Source: an uncultured Faecalibacterium sp.
GTDB lineage: Bacteria > Bacillota > Clostridia > Oscillospirales > Ruminococcaceae
DNA: 37,131 nt
Assembly: GCA_904394215.1 (NCBI GenBank)
Contig: CAJFNF010000022.1
Span: forward strand, 1 to 37,131
Reading direction: 5' to 3'
Below the pieces are notes generated by a model. It worked only from the letters and a program-made list of their open reading frames with translations. It ran no database searches and was not told the origin of the DNA. The translations under genes and the position numbers were made by a program. Positions 14,850 through 22,949 of the stretch are shown in pieces; the first letter of the stretch is position 1, and each line of letters opens with the position of its first letter.

Positions 14850-16985
14850 ATGAAAGACAAGATCTTTGGCGTGCTGCAGCGTGTTGGCCGTTCCTTCATG
14901 CTGCCCATCGCCCTGCTGCCCGTTGCGGGCCTGCTGCTGGGCATCGGCAGTTCCTTCACCAACGAGACCATGCTGGAAGCCTATGGCCTCACCGGTGTCA
15001 TCCACCCCGGCTCCCTGATTTACACCGTTCTGGACATCATGAACCAGTGCGGCAGCGCCATCTTCAATAACCTGGCCCTGCTGTTCGCCATGGGCGTAGC
15101 CATCGGCATGGCCAAAAAGGAAAAGGAAGTGGCAGCCCTGTCCGGCGCCATCGCCTACCTGGTGATGAACACCGCCATCTGCGCCATGATCAATGCCGCA
15201 GGCGGTGTGGACGCCATGCCCCCCAACACCACCACCTCGATGCTGGGCATCACCACCCTGCAGATGGGCGTCTTCGGCGGTATCATCGTGGGCCTGGGTG
15301 TAGCCGCCCTCCACAACCGGTTCTATAAGATCCAGCTGCCCCAGGTGCTCTCCTTCTTCGGCGGCACCCGCTTTGTCCCCATCGTCAGCACCGCCGTCTA
15401 CCTGCTGGTGGGCATCGCCATGTTCTACATCTGGCCTGTGGTCCAGGTCGGCATCAGCATGCTGGGCAACCTGGTCATCAGCTCGGGCTATGCCGGCACC
15501 TTCATCTACGGCCTGGTGGAGCGCGCCCTGATCCCCTTCGGCCTCCACCACGTCTTCTACTTGCCCTTCTGGCAGACCGCTGTGGGCGGCACCGCCGTCA
15601 TCGACGGCGTCACCGTCCAGGGCGCCCAGAACATTTTCTTTGCTGAGCTGGCATCCAAGTCGGTCACCGAGTTCTCGGTGGAGGCTACCCGGTTTATGTC
15701 GGGCAAGTTCCCCATGATGATCTTCGGCCTGCCTGGCGCTGCTTTTGCCATGTACCGCGCCGCCCGCCCCGAAAAGCGGAAGGTCGTGGCCGGCCTGCTG
15801 CTGTCCGCTGCCCTGACCTCCATGCTCACCGGCATCACCGAGCCCCTGGAATTCACCTTCCTGTTTGTGGCTCCCCTGATGTACGCCGTCCACTGCGTGT
15901 ATGCCGGCCTGGCCTACATGCTGATGCACATCCTCAACGTCTGCGTGGGCATGACCTTCTCGGGCGGCCTGATTGACCTGACCCTTTTCGGCATCCTCCA
16001 GGGCAACCAGAAGACCCACTGGATCTGGGTGGTCATCGTGGGCCTGGTATACTTTGTGCTGTACTACGTCACCTTCAGCGTCATGATCCGCAAGATGGAC
16101 CTGAAGACCCCCGGCCGTGAGGCAGACAACGAGGAGACCAAACTCTACACCCGCAGCGACTTCAAGGAAAAGACCGGCATCGGCCCCGACGGCGCCAAGG
16201 CTGCCGGCGGCGACACCGTCTCGGCCACCATCCTCCGGGGCCTGGGCGGCAAGGCCAACGTCTCGGACGTGGACTGCTGCGCCACCCGCCTGCGCGTCAC
16301 CGTGGTGGATTCCGCCAAGGTCAGCGACAGCCTGCTGAAGCAGAGCGGCGCTTCGGGCATCATCCACAAGGGCAACGGCCTGCAGGTCATCTATGGGCCT
16401 CAGGTGGCCGTCATCAAATCCAACCTGGTGGACTTCATGGAGACCCCTGCCGCCGACGCCCTGGACGCTGCCGCCCCGGCCCCGGCTCCTTCTGAGCCCG
16501 CTCCCAAGCCCGCCGCCCCCGCCAAGACCATGACTGCCGCCACCCTGGGGGCCCACATGGCCGGCACCGTGGTTCCCATGGCTGAGGTGCAGGACGAGGC
16601 CTTTGCCTCCTGCGCCCTGGGCGAAGGCGCCGCCATCGAGCCCTCGGAGGGCAAGCTCTACGCCCCCGCCGACGCCCTGGTGGACAACCTCTTTGAGACC
16701 CACCACGCTGTCAGCCTGGTGACCTCCACCGGCGCTGAGATCCTGCTCCACATCGGCATCGACACCGTCAAGCTGGAGGGCAAGTACTTCACGCCTCACG
16801 TCCAGGCCGGCCAGAAGGTCAAGAAGGGCGACCTGCTCATCAGCTTCGACATGGAGGCCATCAAGGCCGCAGGCTACCTGTGCACCACCCCCATGATCGT
16901 CTGCAACACCGATGACTACAGCGCCGTCAAGGTGCTGGCCTCCGGCGCCATCCAGCCCGGCCAGGATCTGCTGCGTCTGGAGTAA
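14850..16985 (+). CDS. PTS sugar transporter EIICBA, glucose/glucoside family
   Basis: A 711-residue membrane permease that imports and phosphorylates a sugar. EIIC occupies about 1-420 (MLPIALLPVAGLLLGIG, then GLHHVFYLPFW and GITEPLEFTFLFVAPLMY, typical of glucose/GlcNAc/maltose-type EIIC). EIIB is about 445-530, with the phosphocysteine C477 in DCCATRLRV. An Ala/Pro linker (about 540-565) leads to EIIA (about 570-711), with H634 in EILLHIGIDTV as phosphoryl acceptor and H619 in the preceding THHAV. All three domains are intact. The substrate cannot be fixed; glucose, maltose or GlcNAc are all possible. It lies behind the BglG gene and its RNA switch; AGGAGG precedes the ATG. Confidence 0.92.
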   Translation: MKDKIFGVLQRVGRSFMLPIALLPVAGLLLGIGSSFTNETMLEAYGLTGVIHPGSLIYTVLDIMNQCGSAIFNNLALLFAMGVAIGMAKKEKEVAALSGAIAYLVMNTAICAMINAAGGVDAMPPNTTTSMLGITTLQMGVFGGIIVGLGVAALHNRFYKIQLPQVLSFFGGTRFVPIVSTAVYLLVGIAMFYIWPVVQVGISMLGNLVISSGYAGTFIYGLVERALIPFGLHHVFYLPFWQTAVGGTAVIDGVTVQGAQNIFFAELASKSVTEFSVEATRFMSGKFPMMIFGLPGAAFAMYRAARPEKRKVVAGLLLSAALTSMLTGITEPLEFTFLFVAPLMYAVHCVYAGLAYMLMHILNVCVGMTFSGGLIDLTLFGILQGNQKTHWIWVVIVGLVYFVLYYVTFSVMIRKMDLKTPGREADNEETKLYTRSDFKEKTGIGPDGAKAAGGDTVSATILRGLGGKANVSDVDCCATRLRVTVVDSAKVSDSLLKQSGASGIIHKGNGLQVIYGPQVAVIKSNLVDFMETPAADALDAAAPAPAPSEPAPKPAAPAKTMTAATLGAHMAGTVVPMAEVQDEAFASCALGEGAAIEPSEGKLYAPADALVDNLFETHHAVSLVTSTGAEILLHIGIDTVKLEGKYFTPHVQAGQKVKKGDLLISFDMEAIKAAGYLCTTPMIVCNTDDYSAVKVLASGAIQPGQDLLRLE

Positions 16986-17013
16986 TTCCATCCCGATTCT
17001 CCCCCGGCATAAT

Positions 17014-17049
17014 ATACCGCCCGCCTGTTTTTTTACAGGCGGGCGGTAT
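17014..17049 (+). terminator. Hairpin after the PTS gene, likely terminator
   Basis: A 15-bp stem (17014-17028 with 17035-17049) whose loop is six T. The T-run is in the loop rather than after the stem, so efficiency is uncertain, but the position just after the PTS stop and before the next promoter suits a terminator. Confidence 0.55.
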
Positions 17050-17076
17050 TGCTTAGAAAATGTTGCGGCCCTTATC

Positions 17077-17105
17077 TTGACAAGCCTACTCCAATTTGCT
17101 ATGAT
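17077..17105 (+). promoter_or_regulatory. Strong promoter of the FMN-type lipoprotein gene
   Basis: Consensus TTGACA (17077-17082), a 17-base spacer and TATGAT (17100-17105) with a TGC extended -10. The coding start is about 67 bases downstream. Confidence 0.8.
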
Positions 17106-17172
17106 TCATCACGCTGCCCCTTTGATACACGAGAGAGGCGGGCAGCATCATGTTTAGGAGGATTTACATACC

Positions 17173-17697
17173 ATGAAGAAGATTTCCGTTGCAATCGTTG
17201 CCATTGCCATGCTGGCCATGGTTGGCTGCGGCAGCAATACTGCCAGCTCCACCGCCGCAAGCAGCACCGCTGCCAGCTCCACTGCTGAGAACACCGCCGA
17301 CAGCGCTGCTTCTGCTGAGAACACCGCTATGGCCGACGGCGTCTACACCGCCCAGATGGACGATGCTGCTGCCGAGGCTGACTACGGCTGGCGCAACCAG
17401 CTGGTGGTGGAGTACAAGGACGGCAAGATGGTTTCCGCTACCTTCGAGAGCTACGACGCTGACGGCAACAAGAAGAGTGAGACCACTCCCGACACTTACC
17501 CCATGGATCCCGCTCCCTCTGAGTGGACTCCCCAGCTGAGCGAGAACATCCTGGCCGCTGGCAACTCTGCTGACATCGACGGCATCTCCGGCGCCACCAA
17601 CGCTTCCAATGATGCCCGCGCTCTGCTGGCTGCCATCGAGACCGAGGGCAAGCCCGGCGAGACCATCACCGTCTCCAGCACTGCCGACGCTGAGTAA
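17173..17697 (+). CDS. FMN-binding-type lipoprotein
   Basis: A 174-residue lipoprotein with signal MKKISVAIVAIAMLAMVGC and lipobox cysteine C19. A Ser/Thr/Ala-rich linker (22-53) with repeated STAAS units follows. The folded part (54-160) has DGVYTAQMDD, VVEYKDGKMVSATFESYDADG and DGISGATNASN, the pattern of small FMN_bind lipoproteins related to PplA in flavin-based extracellular electron transfer. The ApbE target motif normally has Thr/Ser at its sixth place; here S139-G-A-T-N-A144 has Ala, with Ser145 one place later, so covalent flavin may be lost or shifted. AGGAGG precedes the ATG. A single gene with a strong promoter and terminator, probably highly expressed. Confidence 0.82.
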   Translation: MKKISVAIVAIAMLAMVGCGSNTASSTAASSTAASSTAENTADSAASAENTAMADGVYTAQMDDAAAEADYGWRNQLVVEYKDGKMVSATFESYDADGNKKSETTPDTYPMDPAPSEWTPQLSENILAAGNSADIDGISGATNASNDARALLAAIETEGKPGETITVSSTADAE

Positions 17698-19295
17698 TTC
17701 GGCTGTTTCGGACTTCTGAAACATTCCGCCCCGCAGGGAGGCCCCAGGCCTCCCGCGGGGCTTTTGTTTTGCCCGGCAAAAAGACAAAAAACCTGCATAC
17801 TTTCGTATGCAGGGTCTGGTGGAGGCAAGCAACCCAAATCCGAACCGCTTTCCCCGGAAGCAGCCAGAGCGGCTACGTCATCCAGTGAAATAATTTTGGT
17901 TCCTTCTTTGTAGTTGAAGGTAATCAGAACTTTGTCGTCATAGAGATAGATGGCATTCACAAAGGTGTTGACCAGGGTTTCCCGGTGGCTCTTAATCTGC
18001 GGGTTCAGCTTACGGAACCGGGTCAGCCAGAATCTTACGAAGTCGGCGTTGAGCTTGGGCTTGGCCAGCTTTTCCTCGGTGATTCTGACTTCCAGTTCCT
18101 TCTTCTGGGCCTCCAGGGCTTCCAGGCGTTCTTTTGTGGAACTGGTCAGGATACCGACCTGGATGGCATTGAGCATATTCTGGATGCCAGTTTCGGTCTC
18201 CTTCAATTGCTTTTCCAAGAGGGGCAGCGTGGTATTTTCTTGATCCTGAAGCTGCATCACCATTTCCACAATGGCGTCGATGGCCTGGTCATCTTGGAGC
18301 ATCTCCAGGGTGGCATTTATCACCAGGTCTTCCAGCCAGACCTTGCGGACCGTTTTCTTTTTGCAGCTTCGTGTGCGCTTGGCATTGGCGCACTTGTAAT
18401 AGTGGTGGACAACCTTGTTCCGGCCGGTGCCGCACTCACCAAACATCATAGCCCCGCACATCCCGCAGAACAGCTTGGTGGTAAGCAGATAGTCGTCCTC
18501 TGCTTTGTGCCGGGCCGGGGCCCGGCGATTTTTTGCAATCTTTTCCTGAACACGGTCGAACAGTTCTTTTTCGATGATGGCCGGAATCGTGTCCGGCATC
18601 ACAATGTCTTGAAACCGGTTCTCCCCTATATAGCGCCGGTTGGTCAGCAGGGTCTGGACGCTGTTATAGGTGAATTTCTGATTGCGGTTGGTTGTCACGC
18701 CCTGGCTGTTGAGCCAGTTCATGATCCCTTTCATGGTGGCACCCTCGGCATACCGTTTGAAGGCTTCTACTACAAAGGGAGCTTTCAAAGGGTCAATCTG
18801 AAAAAAGCGATTCTCGTCAATCACATACCCGATCGGGACGGTGCCGCCATTGTACTTCCCCTTCAGGACGTTCTCTGTCATACCGCGCACCACCTTTTCG
18901 GACAGCTCAGCGGAATAATACTCAGCCATGCCGGTCAGCATACTTTCCATCATGATGCCGGCAGGGCTGTCTGAAATAGGTTCAGTGGCAGACACCAGCT
19001 TTACATGGTTCCTTTGGAGAATGTGCTTGTAATGGGCTGCATCGTACCGGTCCCGGGCAAAACGGTCCAGTTTCCAGACCAGGACAATGTCAAACAGACG
19101 CCGTTCGCTGTCCTTCACCATCCGCTGAAACTCCGGACGATTCGCGGTCTTGGCTGAATAGGCGCGGTCAATGTAGTGCTTGACCACAGTGATGCCGTTC
19201 TTTTCAGCGTAGGCAGTGCATTCACGGATCTGGCCTTCAATGGACTCCTCCCGCTGGTTGTCGGAAGAATAGCGGGCATAAATGACGGCGGTCAT
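17496..19295 (-). CDS. Large serine recombinase (site-specific integrase), C-terminus running into host DNA
   Basis: The first about 490 residues form a complete large serine recombinase. The resolvase domain begins MTAVIYARYSSDNQREESIE (catalytic Ser10 or Ser11), WKLDRFARDRYD is near 86-97, then a recombinase domain (about 160-260), a zinc ribbon with FCGMCGAMM and YYKCANAKRTRSC near 270-310, and a coiled coil. The open frame does not stop at the island edge: it reads through the hairpin at 17792-17813 and about 290 bases further, antisense to the neighbouring lipoprotein gene, adding about 105 residues that look like translated host DNA. The true stop was probably supplied by the element's other end before integration. 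AAAGGAGG precedes the ATG. It is the integrase of the island extending rightwards. Confidence 0.88.
   Translation of the reverse strand: MTAVIYARYSSDNQREESIEGQIRECTAYAEKNGITVVKHYIDRAYSAKTANRPEFQRMVKDSERRLFDIVLVWKLDRFARDRYDAAHYKHILQRNHVKLVSATEPISDSPAGIMMESMLTGMAEYYSAELSEKVVRGMTENVLKGKYNGGTVPIGYVIDENRFFQIDPLKAPFVVEAFKRYAEGATMKGIMNWLNSQGVTTNRNQKFTYNSVQTLLTNRRYIGENRFQDIVMPDTIPAIIEKELFDRVQEKIAKNRRAPARHKAEDDYLLTTKLFCGMCGAMMFGECGTGRNKVVHHYYKCANAKRTRSCKKKTVRKVWLEDLVINATLEMLQDDQAIDAIVEMVMQLQDQENTTLPLLEKQLKETETGIQNMLNAIQVGILTSSTKERLEALEAQKKELEVRITEEKLAKPKLNADFVRFWLTRFRKLNPQIKSHRETLVNTFVNAIYLYDDKVLITFNYKEGTKIISLDDVAALAASGESGSDLGCLPPPDPAYESMQVFCLFAGQNKSPAGGLGPPCGAECFRSPKQPNYSASAVLETVMVSPGLPSVSMAASRARASLEALVAPEMPSMSAELPAARMFSLSWGVHSEGAGSMG
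17728..17770 (+). terminator. Terminator of the FMN-type lipoprotein gene
   Basis: A 15-bp GC-rich stem with one bulged A (17728-17743 with 17747-17761), followed by TTTTGTTTT. Confidence 0.85.
17786..17827 (-). other. Candidate attachment-site junction: CCA-like end plus terminator hairpin
   Basis: On the reverse strand, TGCCTCCACCA (17817-17827) is followed after a few bases by a 9-bp hairpin (17805-17813 with 17792-17800, GAAA loop) and six T (17786-17791). This looks like the last bases of a tRNA or tmRNA gene and its terminator, a common integration target. It lies inside the recombinase reading frame at the island's left edge. No T-arm of correct geometry precedes it, so only the 3' remnant could be present. 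Confidence 0.4.
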
Positions 19296-19340
19296 GACGG
19301 CCTCCTTTCAGGCAGGTAAGGCGAAGCATATTTCGTATAA

Positions 19341-19369
19341 TATATATCACATTTTCCGGATTAACGCAA
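19341..19369 (-). promoter_or_regulatory. Probable promoter of the recombinase
   Basis: TTGCGT (19364-19369), a 17-base spacer and TATATA (19341-19346) on the reverse strand, in a markedly AT-rich stretch just before the recombinase start. Confidence 0.5.
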
Positions 19370-19414
19370 GTTTTAGAAATCGACCAATCAAGGATGCGTT
19401 TACACAGATTGATG

Positions 19415-20122
19415 TCAAAGCTGAATCCATTTGCTTATAGCGGATACGTATTCATCCTTTTTCATTCTTTCCGGATGACCAACTCTCAGGATCTTGATGA
19501 GATTGTCATTCAGTTGTCCAATCGCTTCCATCCATGGCATCTCTTTTTTGCCTATTTTTACTTTTCTTTTTTCTATTTCAGTATAAGTATCGAAAATAAG
19601 AGGAATATAATCATCATATGTCCATGAGGTATAAAAGACAATATGGGTCGGGCGAATGATATCAATTTCTTTTCCAATCACCTTCAGTTGACATATACAG
19701 TACTCTTTTGTGTGTTCAGAAGTACTGTCCTTCCCATCGGAATCATTGCACTTTACAAGATTCGTAAATGCAATATTTTCAATGTCATCATTTCCATAAA
19801 CAGCATCTGTAATTGCTCTGGTATAATTCCAGTAGGGCCATGGCTTTTTCCAGAGACAATTTCTCGCAGTGCTAAAAACAACCTGAAACCCATGATAGCT
19901 CTTGCCAGGGTTCCCGCGGGCATTTTTGCCAACAAATAAAATCCGCTTACTGTGGCTGTAAAACTTATTCCCTACAACCCAGGCTCCCACTGGACTTGTT
20001 AGATCAGTATTATTGCTTTTGCACTTTGTGCAAACTGGATTTTGATCAGTCAGGATGTTTTCGTAGAGTTTCAAAAGCCGTTTTTCACAATCATTGATGC
20101 TTGGTTGAAATAATTCATCCAT
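19415..20122 (-). CDS. Uracil-DNA-glycosylase-fold-like protein of unknown function
   Basis: A 235-residue protein with an N-terminal CTKC pair (C31, C34), then KRILFVGKNARGNPG (about 59-73), which resembles the first active-site loop of the UDG superfamily, and LRVGHPERMKKDEYV near the C-terminus, which resembles its HP-containing second loop. FTNLVKCND near 118-126 fits the central strand. Known UDG families have stricter motifs, so removal of uracil is not established; solitary UDG-like proteins also occur in defence and RNA-associated contexts. The gene is clearly more AT-rich than the left part of the window, consistent with cargo of the island. It stands alone between the recombinase and a lipoprotein. 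Confidence 0.6.
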   Translation of the reverse strand: MDELFQPSINDCEKRLLKLYENILTDQNPVCTKCKSNNTDLTSPVGAWVVGNKFYSHSKRILFVGKNARGNPGKSYHGFQVVFSTARNCLWKKPWPYWNYTRAITDAVYGNDDIENIAFTNLVKCNDSDGKDSTSEHTKEYCICQLKVIGKEIDIIRPTHIVFYTSWTYDDYIPLIFDTYTEIEKRKVKIGKKEMPWMEAIGQLNDNLIKILRVGHPERMKKDEYVSAISKWIQL

Positions 20123-20530
20123 CTATTTGCCTCCACTTTTCCTATTCTACTTTCTGGGTTTAATCCTAATAGAAAAATTCGATTGCTCATGGACTCCATT
20201 TTTTGAAAGCCACCACAGCCTATTGACCGTACGAGTCAGCAGCCTGAGCTTCGGAAACTGAGTCGACGATGAACCGACAAATATCTTGCATGCTGAGAGA
20301 AGGCATGATATACTTAAATAAAATACAGTTTTATCGGTTCAAATAGGAATAAATTTTTATTTGTTTTATTATACAGGAGATCACTCTTTATCCTGTCCAT
20401 CACAGATCTCAGATATATATGCTGCTTCCAGCCTGGAGCAAAGTTCACAAAATCCTTTTTATGGGATATTACCCCCTTTATACTGAACTCAAACCCGAAA
20501 TCGGAAATATAAAAAGGAGGAAAACAAAAA
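20123..20530 (+). promoter_or_regulatory. Intergenic region with promoter and long leader of the DUF5067-type lipoprotein
   Basis: About 400 AT-rich bases. A plausible forward promoter is TTGCAT (20286-20291), a 17-base spacer and TATACT (20309-20314) with a TGA extended -10, which would give a leader of roughly 210 bases. A second AT-rich -10-like TATTAT lies near 20376. No RNA gene or protein frame was recognised in the leader. Confidence 0.45.
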
Positions 20531-21550
20531 GTGAAAAAGTTCATGTGTATGGTTCTGACCGTCGTCCTGCTGGTCTCTCTGGCGGGCTGCAGCGGCAGGG
20601 CGTCGGCGGAATCGGTGGTAGAGGATGCCATCCAGGCATTTCAGAGCGCTGACGTCAACGCAATGCGGCAATACTGGGGAAATACGGATCTCGCCAGTTC
20701 AGAAGACAGCGCAGAAGATGACGCATACACCCAGCAGCTGTTGGAACCGATTGCGTCCGGTTTGACCTATCAGATCACCGACTCCACCGAAGACGCGAAA
20801 GCAGGAACTGCTACAGTAACAGTGGAATTTACCAGCATCGATATGAGAGCTGTCTTTTCCGAGTGGATGGGAGAACTGTTCTCCCGCGCTCTGGGATATG
20901 CTTTCCTGCCGGCTGACCAGCAGCCCAGTGAAGAAGAGCTCAGCGAATTATCCATCGAAACCTTTTGTGAAGTCGCAGAGAACCATACGGATGACAAGGT
21001 GACCAACACGGTAGACATTCTTTTGAGCCTCGTGGAAAACGAGTGGAAGATTGATACGTCAGACGAGGTACTGGACGCCATGACAGGAGGCATGATAACA
21101 ACTTTCACGTCTCTAGATGACATCCTCAATGGCGCAGAAACAAGCATAGCCGAAACACCGGCGGAGCCAGTGCGCACCAATCCGGCCATATTGGGAGACT
21201 ATGCGGTGGAAATCGAATCCGCCACCATAACCCAGGACTATGCCGGGGATCCCGCCATCGTGATTGCTTATTCCTGGACCAACAACAGCGGCGAGACCAC
21301 TTCCCCGTTTTTTTCGGTCAGTACCGCAGTATTTCAGGATGGCGTAGGCCTGGAATCTGCACTGATCACAGATGATTCTGTTTATGACAGCAGTATGCGT
21401 ACAGCCAATGTGCGCCCTGGTACCACCATAGAGGTTCAAGAGGCTTTTTCGCTGTACAATACCACCTCACCCATCGAGGTTGAAATCACCGAATCATTTA
21501 CTCTGGGCAACCCCCTGGAGATTGCCTACATGATGTTTACCCTTACTTAA
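20531..21550 (+). CDS. Lipoprotein with DUF5067-like domain
   Basis: A 339-residue lipoprotein beginning at GTG after AAAAGGAGG. The signal MKKFMCMVLTVVLLVSLAGC gives a lipidated Cys20. Residues about 28-180 resemble the NTF2-like/DUF4878 region of Firmicutes lipoproteins (VEDAIQAFQSADVNAMRQYW). Residues about 215-335 match the DUF5067 pattern: GDYAVEIESATITQDYAGDP, then VIAYSWTNNSGETTSPFFS and VFQDGVGLESALI. Such domains are extracellular beta-sandwiches of unknown role. The gene stands alone with its own terminator and is less GC-rich than the chromosomal genes to the left. Confidence 0.78.
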   Translation: MKKFMCMVLTVVLLVSLAGCSGRASAESVVEDAIQAFQSADVNAMRQYWGNTDLASSEDSAEDDAYTQQLLEPIASGLTYQITDSTEDAKAGTATVTVEFTSIDMRAVFSEWMGELFSRALGYAFLPADQQPSEEELSELSIETFCEVAENHTDDKVTNTVDILLSLVENEWKIDTSDEVLDAMTGGMITTFTSLDDILNGAETSIAETPAEPVRTNPAILGDYAVEIESATITQDYAGDPAIVIAYSWTNNSGETTSPFFSVSTAVFQDGVGLESALITDDSVYDSSMRTANVRPGTTIEVQEAFSLYNTTSPIEVEITESFTLGNPLEIAYMMFTLT

Positions 21551-21573
21551 AGCCCTGGATGATTACCAAAATT

Positions 21574-21617
21574 GCCCACAGCCTTTCTTGCTGAAAGAAA
21601 AAGCTGTGGGCCTTTCT
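21574..21617 (+). terminator. Terminator of the DUF5067-type lipoprotein gene
   Basis: A 9-bp stem (21574-21582 with 21603-21611) that encloses a smaller CTTTC/GAAAG stem, followed by CTTTCT. The tail is short of T, so strength is moderate. Confidence 0.6.
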
Positions 21618-21761
21618 GGTGTTTTTGGATAAATACCTCACGAAAAGGCTTACCTGGTAAGAAGTCGGTCTCTGGGTGATTCCTGTTTTCAAAAGCCACA
21701 CGCTTTCCGGGGGCGCTATAGTCGGTTTACGGCACTTCTTATTTATTGCGGATCCAGGTTT

Positions 21762-22751
21762 CTATTCATCGGCCGCCATTGTGGCATCACAATACGGATA
21801 TCTGCTACATCCCCAAAAAGGGCCAAATCTCCCCCATCGCTCCACCATTTTTGCACCACAAAACGGACAATAATGCGGGATTTTTGATTCAGACAACCTC
21901 GATTTCACTAATTCTTCCCTCTGCCTGAAACGAACTTCCTCAGAAATTTTAAAATCTTCTATGTGTGCGATTTGCTCTCTACCAGAGCACAAAATATATC
22001 TCGCTGAGTCAGCGATATGATATTTACACTGCCAGCAATCATCCATTGCATTTGCATAAACACGTCCACCCCAAATTCGCATATAGATAGGGCAATTGTA
22101 TACACGGGATGTAAATCCATCCGTTACTTTCATTTTGTCAGCAATCTGTCTGAATTTATTTATCCATTTGGGTATGACCGCATTATAAATCCATTTCTTG
22201 TGATCGTTGTTTTGCAAGAGAGCCTCTTTAAGCTCCTCTGGTGAAATCATACGATCAATGTTGCTTAAATCAATTTCAATCGTTGAAATATTCGCTTTTT
22301 TCAACTTGGCAAGTTTGTTTTCATCCACTTGATGTGTAACAAATATTTCTACAAAAAAATATTTTCCTCTCGAATAAACAACAATGTCCGGAATGATATC
22401 ATCAAAGCGCTTTTCCAACTCGACGGAATCAATAGGAATTTCTTTTTCGCCACTAATCAGTTCGCTTTTATTTGTTCCTGGAAAAGTAAATCTAACTCTG
22501 GGAATAACCATCTTTTTTGCTTTGGACAAAATGTCTTTTGCGGCCAGATGCAGAGAGGTTTGGTAACCATACTCACAGTTTGTTCCAGCATGATGGGCAA
22601 AATGGTGCATTACCTTGCTTCCTTTTTTCGCAACAAGAGGTTCGCCGCAGGCGGGGCATACACACCCACACTTCAGACCGCTTTCAACATCGGCGATGCT
22701 GGTAATCTCTCCATCTTTTAGAGCGTAAATCAGTTTTGTTTGCCTTGCCAT
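21762..22751 (-). CDS. CoiA-like nuclease with C-terminal zinc ribbon
   Basis: A 329-residue protein. The N-terminus (1-60) has CGCVCPACGEPL and KVMHHFAHH, the zinc-binding region of competence protein CoiA. Residues about 115-165 (DIIPDIVVYSRGKYFFVEIF) fit a PD-(D/E)XK-type nuclease core with D122 and E135. The C-terminus (about 297-328) has a topoisomerase-type zinc ribbon, CPFCGAKMVERWG followed by FWGCSRYPYC. CoiA acts in processing of DNA taken up by competent cells, but the zinc ribbon and island setting suggest a DNA-targeting nuclease rather than competence. A longer frame exists (to 22823), but AGGTGA precedes this ATG. It is the last gene of the leftward restriction/nuclease run. 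Confidence 0.72.
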   Translation of the reverse strand: MARQTKLIYALKDGEITSIADVESGLKCGCVCPACGEPLVAKKGSKVMHHFAHHAGTNCEYGYQTSLHLAAKDILSKAKKMVIPRVRFTFPGTNKSELISGEKEIPIDSVELEKRFDDIIPDIVVYSRGKYFFVEIFVTHQVDENKLAKLKKANISTIEIDLSNIDRMISPEELKEALLQNNDHKKWIYNAVIPKWINKFRQIADKMKVTDGFTSRVYNCPIYMRIWGGRVYANAMDDCWQCKYHIADSARYILCSGREQIAHIEDFKISEEVRFRQREELVKSRLSESKIPHYCPFCGAKMVERWGRFGPFWGCSRYPYCDATMAADE

Positions 22752-22949
22752 GGATTCACCTGCTCTCTTATCAAACCCAGGCTTTGCTGACCTTTTGCTC
22801 GGGCTGACTGAGTGATTGATCATTGGCTTATTGGATCGGAGTGTATTTGAGATGATTTTACAGAAAAGACTTTTGCCACAATGTTGATCTTTTACCTGCT
22901 ATTCGCGAAGTTCTATTTCTTTGGAATATCATGGAAGATATGATCCCTG

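Noticed and set aside
14817..16991. A 724-codon open frame on the reverse strand opposite the PTS gene
   Set aside because: Same antisense artefact of GC-rich codon use; the forward frame is a complete EIICBA permease.
17817..17850. Complete tRNA or tmRNA at the island edge
   Set aside because: A TTCGGAT T-loop-like run is present, but the distance to the CCA end is wrong and the flanking bases do not pair, so only a 3' remnant can be argued.
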